64,000 nt of DNA from Entonaema liquescens. Lineage: Eukaryota; Ascomycota; Sordariomycetes; Xylariales; Xylariaceae. This document shows, one piece after another, positions 1 to 11,282 of this stretch. The stretch covers positions 434,001-498,000 of the forward strand of contig CADCSX010000008.1 of the NCBI GenBank assembly GCA_902805475.1. Direction: 5' to 3'. Position numbers and translations under genes: made by a program. How positions within the stretch are numbered: the stretch's first letter is position 1; each line of letters begins with the position of its first letter. Under the pieces are notes generated by a model. That model was not told the DNA's origin. It did not search any database and saw only the letters and a program-made list of their open reading frames with translations.

Positions 1-2486
1 TCAAACCAACCAAATCGTATCGAGGTCATCAGCACCAAGCTTTTCCCAAACCGTTCCATTCATGGCTTCCCTGAAGAATGACGGCCCTATTACTTGATAG
101 CCGTTGCCGTCGCCGTACTCCCGCAGCATCATTGGCATACTAACCCCGGCAATCAGGGTCACCACGTCGCCTTCTCTTGCTGATCTTGGTATAATGCCGG
201 CTTCGCTGTAAGGACCTTCACAGACGCCAAAAGCCATATGCTCATTGCTAAAAAAGTTTGCGAAATCAACGTGAAAATCAAAATTCGACCTGACTCTTTT
301 CGGTGGCGGGTTCGTTCCCCCAATAACCCATTGCCGTAATCGGGTGTTCCAATTCCATAGTAAAGACCAGTAATGCTCTCGCTGGAATTGTTTCAATGTC
401 CACTCCGGTCCTTTTCGCATACCAGTTATCATGATCATGCGCCATCTATATCGAGCATTCCGGAGGCCTTCATAATCTTGTCGTTCAGCCACTACTTTTG
501 ATAAGTAGTCTACCTTGGTCGATGTGCGTCTATCTGGGGACTCGGAGTAACACGTATCTTCGACGCGTTGGAAAGCCTCAAGGAATCCCCTTATACTGCC
601 TAGTAATTCCTCTTCTGAAGCATCATCGGAAAGTCTCTTGATCCAACCGGAAGACCAGGAGATTCGACCGATGGCAATTCCATTGACACCCAAGCTTAGA
701 GTTGGGTTAGCAATTAATCTTGAGGACTTCTAAAGGGCCCGCTGAAAGTCACATACCGTTCTCCTCCGTTACGAAAATCCCACAACGTTTTGCTTCCTGG
801 CGTGGCACCAGGATATCGGAACACCATAGACTGCCTATTGAAAACGTCGAAAAACTGCTTTATCACCGAATCATGACGTCGATCCCCAACATAAAAGATA
901 GTGCCTATCCATGAAGGTCGAGCAGAAGACCAATTGATAACCCAGGACGGAGACCTCCGCACCTTCGAATGAGAGGTGAAGAGTAAGATGTCCAGGTTGT
1001 TGGTATGCGATAGTAGATCCATAAAAAACCACCGATAAACGAGCTTTATGTTCGTTGTAGAATAGTCTAGAGGGTCGTTTTTCACGCCTAATCTAGAGTA
1101 ATCCTGAGAGGCGTACTCGGAACGAAGAAGACTATATGTTGCATAAAACTTATCCTTGGGATGGAGAGACTTGCGTCCGTGGACTTCCATGAATAATGAT
1201 TCGGTGTATTTATAAGGGTAAGAACTGAACTTGACGGTGCCTCTCAATAGTACAACGGTCAGTGGTGGTAGTAAAAGTGAAACATATACTATCCACAATA
1301 TCCTGGTAATAATAAGTGATGTTTTTTCCTTTTTATTCTTCGCCCTTTGTAAGGTAATATAGCCGACCACCATGATGAAGATGATTATAGCGATATGGGC
1401 CCAGAGGAGAATTTGAGAAAGCAACCAGCCACGTTTAACATAGTTCTGGTGCTGTTCCAGCTCCTGCATAAGGGTCTGGTCACTATCGTTGTAGACGGTG
1501 TCGTAACCGAAGAAATATTCCCAGATAGCGATCAAATGTTGCCAACGAAGAACCTCCTTTGGAAACCTAGGGACATTGTCTTTCAGGCGGAGGAATTCCA
1601 TGTACTCTATGCTGTATGCTAAACTGTGTAAGGGTATTACCTTCTTGCCGCAAACTATTGCAACATTATCAGAGAGCAGTGCTTCCTGTAAAGTCCAAAG
1701 ACGCTGTATCCATGGCCGGCCTAGGAGGTCTTGAATTCCTTTGTAGTGAGGCCACGTCCGGAATGTTATGGCCCGGAAGTACATATGAAACCCAAGGCGT
1801 AGAGACATAGTGTTACCAGTGGGTACTCTATCCGCCCAGGTCCGGCCATCTCCAGCGTGCTTCGAGATTAGGAAAATAAAGGGCAGCCCCCCTTTTCCCA
1901 AGTAATCCATCGCACTATTCGTGTGTTTCGTCGCTTCACCCAGCCAGACATAGACGGCGTGTGCCCCTTTAGATGAATACAGGGTTCCCATAAGAGGGAT
2001 CTGCACGCTCTTCTCGCGAATATTTTCTTGGTCGATGCAGATAGCATCAACCCAGATAGTAAGGGGACCGAATCCACTCCGCAGGTGGCGAAGAGCAGAG
2101 AAGCAATTCTTCGTAACTTCAATCAGGTGGCCATCGCAAGATATTGTATCTTTCGGCTCAGAATATTCGCCCCATACATAAGATAGTGCTGTGAAGAAGG
2201 GATGGTCATTCAGGTCAACAACGTGTAATTTCACAGTGACCGGACCATCTTCGGACTCAACCAGATCGAGTACACGGATCGATGTGCGTGTATTGAGCGG
2301 ATATGAAGCATATAACGCTGCCCTCCCACCAGGCGCGTTTTTGTGATGAGGTGGGGGGTTTTCATCGCTATAAGACGGCTGAGAGGATTCACCACTTGGC
2401 GGGTAGGAAAGTAACGGAATCTGGTTAGAAGGATCGTCATCATCAAGATCTAGTAGCTCGAAATCTTCAGTAGATGTGGCGGCCAT
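1..2486 (-). CDS. HET-domain protein with two membrane spans
   Basis: Fungal HET-domain protein, the family that triggers heterokaryon incompatibility or related non-self cell death; this member's trigger is unknown. Two exons, 2486-757 and 694-1, join over an intron with GTATGT donor, GCTAAC branch site and AG acceptor and give about 807 aa; the TGA stop is the first three bases of the window, so the gene is complete. The HET core lies at about residues 95-185: LSYVWGE at 101-107, IWVDAICIDQ at 144-153, then VYVWLGE. GRPWIQRLWTLQE at 256-268 is the usual later family motif. Unusually, two strongly hydrophobic segments (about 355-379 and 391-415) follow, separated by a Lys-rich stretch, so the protein is probably membrane anchored. 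The N-terminus is acidic and Pro/Ser-rich. The family call is firm; the topology is inferred. Confidence 0.9.
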
Positions 2487-3604
2487 GGACGTAAACTATA
2501 TATCGACTTAAATACCTAATAAAAGAATAGACACGATATCCTCCTGAATCAAATACAGAGAAGAAAACGAATATAATCAATGCGTTAAGTACCTACCTAG
2601 GTAGTTAAATGAAATCCTCTTAAGTAACCATCTAGTCTTGCCCACATACCCAGGTAGGTACTCTTCCCAGTCTAGGGTCCCTTTCAGCTCGCGTACGCAA
2701 CGATACTTATTCCTCCAAAGCCCCGCATCATTGCAACCCTTGCTGACGCCGAGCCTCACTTGGTGATCAAAGCGCCCTTACATATCAACCACTAAAATGA
2801 TTTTTTGATCGAACAGACGCGACGACTTGAGTTTCAATCAGTTCTCGACATATTCAAAGAATTTCCCCTTTTTCAAACAAATTGAAGCTATTTGCAACTC
2901 CTATTAATGTAACTCCTATCTACCAGCTGTCTAAGTAGTAACGACGTAGGTAGGTACTAAGCATTTCAAACATTTCAGCTCCAAGTTCATCTACCCTAAC
3001 ATACTTAAATTACAGACTGGCCTATCAGCCCTCTTTCGGACAATTTCTGGTTACTTGAAAGTTTGCATAACATATGAGTGCCTACGTTGAAGGGGCTAGC
3101 AGCCTAGTACCAAAACGCCTTGAAGAAAATGTAGCTACGCCTTATGCAGACATGGATGAGGAGGTAGTCATGCATGACCTAATTCGCCCACGTTGCGCAG
3201 TTACCACAACATAATCCATAGAGGTATCTAAGGTAGTATTTTTCAGCAGACTGTACGTCCCTCCGTTACCTTCGTCGGCTTTCATAGGGCATAGTGTGCC
3301 AAAGCAGGCCCCTTACTCACCCGCCCATACTATTGCGGTGCCAGCTTCTAGCCGCCGGGAGGGGAGGTTCGCACACTGATTTGCTCGATTGTCAATTGTG
3401 TTAGATCAAGCGAAACATGTGGTTTCAACCCGGCCGTTACTTATTGCCGACTATCATTGTCAAGATGTAATTAACGCTATAGAAATCCACACTTATTCTC
3501 CCAACCCCTATTGTATCCAACCGCGATACTCAAACGTGAGAATGCGCTATGTCCAGCAAGCTGCCAGAATACCGAAGTCCGTATCCAGTTGAACTTGAAT
3601 TGGG
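2487..3604. other. Intergenic, no gene seen
   Basis: About 1.1 kb between the HET gene start and the monooxygenase stop. It presumably holds the HET promoter. Short reading frames here lack homology I recognise. Copies of the TAGGTAGG/CCTACCTA motif occur near 2590-2660 and 2940-2960. Confidence 0.6.
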
Positions 3605-5624
3605 TCAATCAGAAGAGGCACCTGGGCTAGCTGACAGTGCCTGCTTTTTCAACCACTCTTCGTTAATATGGCGATAGTCTTCTGGCCCATATGTCTGATA
3701 CATTTCCTTCAGAGCATTGCTCTTCCGAAATGGGTTCAATCCAAGGTCTTTCTGAAGTAAGTCGAAGTAAGGGACAGCATCAAAGATAAAATTAGGACCT
3801 TTATCACCCCAATCAGTAGGGTGTCGCCACTTGCCAAACCTGTTGTGTAAGACTGTCTCATATTGCAACTTCTTCATCTCACTCTCGTCGTTAACGGCCT
3901 TTGAAGGATCCCTCATCAACTTTCCAGAAAAGTAGGCACTGATCCAGAGAGCCGTCATGTGGGCAGTGATAATGTTGCTGAAGTTTGTCTGGCAGCCTAT
4001 GAATGCTACAGTCTTGGGACGCAAAAAGCGAGGCGATGCAGGAACAAGGAAACGATGCAGCATGAAAGGCGTAAGACGTGTGCGAGGCTTCGTATCAGCG
4101 CTGATCCCCTTTTGTTCTATCGGAGGAATGAAGTTCTTGTTCCAGACCGGCTGTCTTTTGAGTCTTGGAAAGCGTTCCAGTATTTCCTTATCGGCTCGTT
4201 TTAGGAGAGCGTAATTATTTGCTAGATCGTGTGCGGGTGCATTCTGAGAAACTTCGTGGGGAATTCCGAGTTCTTTTTCAATTCCTTCTGGGAGGAACTT
4301 TACCGGTATGCCATGCTTCCAACCTGTATTAGCTAGAAAAACCTCGGATTCGAATTCGGTACCGTCGGCAAGGTGAACCTTTCCTGGACTCAAACGGGTG
4401 ATGTCTTGAATATGGATGTTGACCTTCTTGTCTTTAATGACTTTGAAAAAGTCCTGTTCGTAGTTAAGAAGACTAAAGCTGCATCCTGTGAACATGAGTG
4501 GTTGCCAAGGCTTTAACTTGGCTGTTACCGGATGGGAGTCAAATTTATTGAGCCCAATGACATTCCGGCTCATTGAATTCCAAAACCAATCAACCATAAA
4601 CCGACCAAATGCAGTCCGATGAAGGAACCCACGGATAGACCTATAACCGTCGACTTCACCCCAAATGCATGGGCTGAACCAAGACAGAATCCGTATGTCT
4701 AGACCGAAAAGATTAGAATATATTCTGAACTTCGATATATACGACTTACTCGCGAGCTCCTCAATCCATCTCTTAAATGGCGTCACATGAGTAGGTGCCA
4801 TCCATACAGATCCAAGGCCACTCGCTTCTTATTAGTTAGCTCATGCCCAGAGTATCGTGACATTGTTAAAGGGCTTACATCGAATAACCCAATTCACTTT
4901 GACACCAGCTAACGCATATTGGTATACAGCATCCCATCCGGATTTTCCTGCGCCAAAGACAGTGACGGACTTTGCTTTCAAAGTATCAAGATTTTGTGAG
5001 AAGTCCTGGCTGTGAAATAGCTTTCCACCAAATTTGTCATGTCCGCTAAATGGTGGCATAAAGGGCTCTGACAATATGCCAGTAGCAACAATAAGCTTTT
5101 TGGCTAAAACCTGAACCGTATGTTGCTGATGGTAATTTTTGGTTGTCAGAACCCACCCGGCCTCTGATGTGTCTTTATGTTCTGCAGTAACAACTACGGT
5201 TTCAAGCCTCACAAACTTGCTGACGCCGAAATGCTCAGCATACGCTTTGAGATAAGCATGAAGTACTTCGCCGGGGATATGCTCGCCAGGCTTGACACCA
5301 AACCTATCAGTACTCATAGGGAAGTCAGGGTATTCATATCTCCCAAGAAGATTATTGCTCTTAAGACCCGGGAAGATCCTTTTCTCAGCCCATTTACCAC
5401 CTACGGTGGCTTGGCCGTCAAACACTACTAAGGTGCACTTAGGCTGTGTGTGATATAGTTGTTTTGCTGCGGCAAGCCCATGGAACCCTATTAGTAATGT
5501 TAGTTTATCATGTATGTTTGCAGTCCTCTTGATAGTGATGGAGCCCTAGTGAGTAAATATGCCACTTACCTGCACCTATGATAGCGTAGTCAAATTCTTC
5601 CGCTTTGGGGATGTCATTAGCCAT
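3605..5624 (-). CDS. FAD-dependent monooxygenase (FMO family)
   Basis: Flavin-containing monooxygenase that would use FAD, NADPH and O2 to oxygenate a small organic substrate; the substrate is unknown. Three exons (5624-5570, 5487-4879, 4824-3605) join in frame to 627 aa. The first join rebuilds the FAD-binding motif GAGFHG near residues 17-22; the second restores WVIR-SSGLGSVWMAP, as expected in this family. The GGKW segment follows at about 45. FSGHDKFGGKLFHSQDF matches the FMO signature FxGxxxHxxxF, and VFGAGKSG is the NADPH-binding glycine motif. The start is the first ATG, followed by a short leader into the Rossmann strand. Introns have GTAAGT/GTAAGC donors; the first also has a CTAAC branch site. 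It is the last gene before the AT-rich block; with the two P450s beyond, it could be part of a scattered secondary-metabolism set, but no synthase gene is in the window. Confidence 0.9.
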
Positions 5625-6538
5625 TTAACTTGTTGAGTGAGCACCTAAGCTATAAACCACACTATAATAGTAAAATAGCCAGTCGGATCTTATTCAGATG
5701 GAAAATAAAGAAAAGAGATATGGGTTGGTAGAGTGAGTTTCTAGGAGGGAAGCAAGAAGGTGTTGGAAAACTCAGGATCAAGGGTCCGGGCTGTATCACG
5801 GCACCTCGTACTTATTCAAAAACAAGTTTAAGGGATAAGGGACAATATACTTTGTTATTCGTTTGAATATCCTACCCCGCTACTCACCATGATCCATAGG
5901 TATGTAGTTGAGTTACACATATCTAGGCCACTTCCGCAAGACGTACCAACACCATTGTATTGCTCAGGTAGGTAGGTAGGTACCTTACCAGCTGATATCT
6001 ATATCCTCAAGTATTGGTTTCCTTCGCCGACGCCACAATGCCGTCACCCCCCAAAGACGCACCATCTCATATCGATCATTTTTATACCTATCGTGTGGCC
6101 ATGGCCAGGAGCGGGTTTCCTCCCATGCCAGGATTGTTTGTCTTTCTGATATCATACTTGTATCTACTACCCAGCGTCAAAATTCCTATGTCTATCGCAG
6201 GAAACGCTGCTAGACGTATAGAGTCTAGAATTAAAACTTGAGCGTTGCTCTCTATTGCAATTATTACCTTTACCATACTACGAACTAGGTATTGTCTGAA
6301 TTAAGACCGTTGGTCTCAAAAACCTTCAGCCTGATGACTAGGTCAAGGCAGTAAATTTTCCCATATGAATACATAAGTTTATAGCTCAAGCAACCATTTC
6401 AAATAAGATATATGATCGAGACAAGCCTTGTCTACCCAGTCAGTGCTGCAGCACATGAGACGGCAAATAATCGTATGATCAACGACAGCGACAAGCATTA
6501 GGTATCTCCAAATCCCCGCGAATATGGTTTGAGGTATT
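5625..6538. other. Intergenic up to AT-rich block
   Basis: Promoter side of the monooxygenase, then ordinary-composition DNA. A (TAGG)n run ending in a GGTACC-type palindrome lies at about 5968-5985. A 75-codon frame at 6014-6241 has no recognisable homology and is not called. Confidence 0.6.
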
Positions 6539-6570
6539 AGTGCTATTTACACAAGTTCGACGTAGCACCT
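6539..6570. repeat. Hairpin-bearing short repeat, copy 1
   Basis: A 32-bp sequence that recurs at 21931-21962 with about 27 of 32 identical positions. Both copies have a 6-bp inverted arm (here GTGCTA at 6540-6545 and TAGCAC at 6563-6568) around the shared core ACACAAGTTCGACG. It lies about 70 bp outside the left edge of the AT-rich block. Function unknown. Confidence 0.5.
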
Positions 6571-6739
6571 TCAAAGGGGTACTGCGCATTGATTAAGGAA
6601 ATAGGTAAGATTTAGGATTTAATCGAAATTTACCCTATATATACGATTTTATTAAAAACTTTATATAATTTAAATATATTTTTTTTAATATATATATTTT
6701 CTTTATAATAATATTTTATAATTTATATAATTATATAAT

Positions 6740-7310
6740 TACATTATACTTTTATTATAATATATATTTACACATTAATTTATTATAATTTTTTATATTT
6801 TATTAATTTATTATAATTATTTATATTTTAATATTTATTTACGTATTAATCCTTTATATTTTAATACATATTTACGCATTAACTTATTATAATTTATTAT
6901 AATTACTTATATTTTAATATTTTTTTATATATTAATTTTTTATATTTTAATATATATTTACACATTAATTTATTATAATTTTTTATATTTTATTAATTTA
7001 TTATAATTATTTATATTTTAATATTTATTTACGTATTAATCCTTTATATTTTAATACATATTTACGCATTAACTTATTATAATTTATTATAATTACTTAT
7101 ATTTTAATATTTTTTTATATATTAATCTTTTATATTTTAATATATATTTACACATTAATTTATTATAATTTTTTATATTTTATTAATTTATTATAATTAT
7201 TTATATTTTAATATTTATTTATATATTAATTTTTTATATTTTAATACATATTTACGTATTAATTTATTATAATTATTTATATTTTAACATTTATTTATTT
7301 ATTTATATAT
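6740..7310. repeat. 190-bp tandem repeat, about 3 copies
   Basis: The landmark CACATTAATT recurs at 6771, 6961 and 7151, exactly 190 bp apart, with the intervening sequence almost identical for the first two units and fading by about 7300. Each unit itself contains several diverged copies of a TATATTTTAATA-N-ATTTAC subrepeat. This looks like a decayed satellite at the left edge of the AT block. Confidence 0.75.
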
Positions 7311-7479
7311 TTAATTTAATTTATTTTTATATTATATAATTTATTAAAAAATATTTTTATATATTTAAATTTTTATTTTTTTATTATATATTTAAATATA
7401 TTTAATAAATATATAAAAAGTTAATAATTAATAATTAATTTTTAAAAAAAAATTTTAATTATAATAATATAATTATAAA

Positions 7480-7655
7480 AAGTTTTAATTATAAGTTAAA
7501 AACTTTAAATAAACTTTAATTATAATATAAAAGTTTTAAATAAATTTTAATTACGGTATAAAAATTTTAAATAAATTTTAATTATAATATAAAAACTTTA
7601 AATAAACTTTAATTACAAATTAAAAACTTTAAATAAATTTTAATTGCAATTTTAA
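7480..7655. repeat. Short tandem repeat of about 32 bp
   Basis: Four to five diverged units built around TTTAAATAAA-TTTAATTA-TATAAAA. The unit length is about 31-34 bp by eye. Several differences between units are C/T or G/A, consistent with RIP acting on an originally more uniform array. Confidence 0.6.
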
Positions 7656-10600
7656 AGTTATATAATATATAATAATTAATTATATATATTTTTAAACTTA
7701 TTTTTAATTATTTTAAAATTTTTTTTCTTTTAAATTTTTTTCAAATTCTTTTTTTAATATTTCCTTAAAAATAAAATCATTAATATTTTTATTTATTAAA
7801 ATCCTTAAAATAATTTAAATATTATTATATATTAATATAATTAAATTAATTTTATTAAAATTAAAAATTTTTAAATTTATTTATTATTTAAAATAAAATA
7901 TTTTAATATATTAATAAATATAAATAATTATTTTTTAATAATGTTTTTTAATAATTTTATTAATTAAAAATTAATTAAATTTATAAAATAATAAATAAAT
8001 AAAAATATTTTTTAAAAAATTTTTCCATTAATAATTAAATTTTATTTTATTTATTAAATTTAATTTATTTAAATTAATTTTTAACTTTTTAATAAACTTA
8101 TTAAATTTTATAATATATATTTTTATAACATTATTTTTATAAAAATAAAAATCTTTTTATAATTTATGTTAAAAATAATAATAAAATTGTAATATATTAT
8201 TATAATTTAAAAAAAATTTATAATAATTATATATTTTAAAATTTATAAACATTTTAAATATTATTTAAATATTAATAAATTATTTACGTAATATAACGCT
8301 TTTTTATTATTATATTTTTTTTTCTTTTAATAATTTAATATTAATAATTATATCATTTTATATTATTAATAATAAAATAAAATTAATTATTTTTTATTAT
8401 AAATAATTTAATATAATTTAAAATATATTTTTTTAATTAATATTATTATTATTTAATAATTATTATATATAAATTATATAATATTTTTATAATTATAAAT
8501 TTATTTATAATTATTATATATATAATTTTTTTAAATTTTTAATAAATATATATTATAATAAAAAATATTAATATTTAATTAATTTTTAAAATTTTTAAAT
8601 AAAAATAAATAAATTTAAAAAATTTATTAATAATTTATAAATTTATTATTAATATATATATAATTATTTAATTAATTTTTTTGTGTGAAAATGGGGTTAT
8701 TAAATTTTTATTTTTTTAATTAAAAATAAATATTATATAATTAAATTTATTATAATATAAAAATTAATAATAATAAATTTTAAAAATAATTTAATATTAT
8801 TTATGATTTATAAAAATATATTTTATATTTATATTAAATATTTTTAATATTATTATACGTAAATATGTGATTATAAATAAAATAATATTTAGTTAAAAAA
8901 TTAGTTTTAATGTAATTATATATATTAATTTTAATAATTTAAATAAATTATTATTAATATTTTAATTTTAATATATTAAAAAATTTAAAATTAAATAGTT
9001 AAAATTTATATATAAAATAAAATAATAAAAAAAATATAATAATTTTTAATTTAATAATTTATTTATAAAATTAAATTATTAAATGGTTATTATAATTATT
9101 TAATATTAAAAAACATTTTTTATTAAAGTTTTTTAACATTATATATTAATTAAAATGTTTAAATTAATTTAAATTAATTATATTATTAATTTAATTATTT
9201 TTATTAATAATTAATATTATATTATTAATTAATTTATTAAATATTTAATTTTTTAATATTTAATAATTAAGTAAAATTAAAAATGGGGTTATTATTATTT
9301 TTATGATAAAATAAATCTTGATTATTATAATAAATATTTTAAAATTAGGATTAATTAAATGGAATTCCGGAAAATTATTTTAAATCTATAATTATATTTT
9401 ATTTAAATAATTAATTTTTATATTAATTTTATTTATATTATATATATATTAAAATTTAATATAATAATTTTATTATATTTAATGTAACTTATTAAATTAA
9501 TAAATAATAATAGTAATATTATAAATTAATTTATAAATAATTAATATTAATTAATTTCAAATTTGTTTAAAAATATAATAATTTTATTTTAAAAATTAAA
9601 TTATTTATTATTATTAAATATATTTAAAATAAAAATATATATTATAATTAAATAAAATAATTTAATTAATAATACATTAAATAATATTTATATTAATATA
9701 GTAATTAATTTTAATTAATTAATAAAATTATATGTAAAAAACTATTTTTTAAAAATTAATAAAAATAATATTATTATTATTATTTTTACTATAAAAATAA
9801 AACTTATTATATTAATTTAAAATATATTTATATAATATGTTAAAATATTTAATAATGTTTTTAACTAATTTAAATCGGTTTTTAAAAAAAATTTAAATTA
9901 TTAATTAAATTTTAATTTTAATAAAATCATTAAAAACCATAATAAATAAAATAAAAATAATAAATAAAAAAATAAAAATAATATTAATTAAAATTAAAAT
10001 AAAAATATTAATTATTATTTTAAATATTATAATAACTTTAAAATTATTTATATTATTAATATATAAAAAATATTAATAAAATATATAATTTATAAATAAA
10101 TAATAATAATTAATATTAAATATAAATAAAAAAAAAACAATTAAAATTTTAACATTAAATATTATAATTTATATAATTTTTTAAAATTTTTATAATTTTA
10201 TTTTAATTATTATATACGTATATTTTATTAATATTAATAATTAAATTTATTACGCAAATTATATAAATTATTTTAAATATCTTAAATAAAATAATATTAA
10301 TAAAATAAAAAAAAATAATTTAAAATAATAATATTTAATAAAAATAAAAAAAGTAAAATGTTAAAGAAATATATTTTATATTAATAATTATAAAATTAAA
10401 ATTTAAAATTTTATTACCATTTAAATAAACTTATAAAATTAATTTTTAATTAAATTATATTAAATAAACGTTATTAATAAAGTTTAAAATATAATAAATT
10501 TTATAAAAATTATTAAAAATAAAATATAAATACGTTTTATTAAAAAAATTATTTATTTTATTTTATTTTAATTTTACGTTTTTTTACGTTTTTTTATTTT

Positions 10601-11209
10601 TATTTCTTATATTTTTCGAAATTCCCGTTTTTGCAATTTTTTTATCGAATATAATAATATTTTTATTATAATTTAAATTAAAATATTTAATTAATATAAA
10701 AAAATACTTTTTAAAATTACCAAATTCTTATATTTTAAAACTTTTTTTAATATTTAATAATTATATATTAACTTTTTATTATATAATATTTTATATTATT
10801 AAATATAAATTTAAAAAATTTTCAAATAAAAATAAAATAAATCTTTTAATATATATTAAATATAATAAATAAAATTTCCAATTAATATATTAATAATTTT
10901 AATTTTTTTATACATAACTTTTATAAATTTCCATATCATAAAAATTAAAACATATATTAATTAATAAACGTAAAAAAAAACCATATTTTATAATAAAAAA
11001 ATTAATTAAATTATATTTAAAATAATTTAATTATTAAAAAAAACTTAATTTTTATTTATTAATTAAAAATTTAAATTTTTTTTACTTTTTATAATTAAAT
11101 ATAAAATAAAATAAACATTTTATATATAATAATAAAAATAAAAATTTTTATTTTTTTAATTTATTAAAAAAAATTTATTATTTTAATAATATATTTAATA
11201 AATAAATCA

Positions 11210-11282
11210 AGTGGTTTAGCGCAATGGTTTAACGTTTGGCACTTTTTCTCGAAAAGGGGTAGGTTTAAATCCCGTAACCACT
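11210..11282 (+). tRNA. tRNA-like element, possibly decayed
   Basis: A 73-nt island with far more G and C than its surroundings. The ends (AGTGGTT and AACCACT) form a perfect 7-bp acceptor stem. TAGCGCAATGG fits the Pol III A box, and GGTTTAAATCC fits the B box except for one C-to-T change. A T arm (11259-11275) forms with one A-C mismatch and two G-T wobbles, and a D arm forms with one mismatch, both as expected after C-to-T/G-to-A mutation. A T6 run at about 11288 could terminate Pol III. The anticodon arm does not fold in the standard register: the strong hairpin there is CTTTT/AAAAG around a 5-nt loop. I therefore do not assign an amino acid. It may be a RIP-damaged tRNA gene or the head of a tRNA-derived SINE. 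Confidence 0.5.

Noticed and set aside
6014..6241. 75-codon frame between monooxygenase and AT block
   Set aside because: No recognisable family, no splice partners, and frames of this length are expected by chance.
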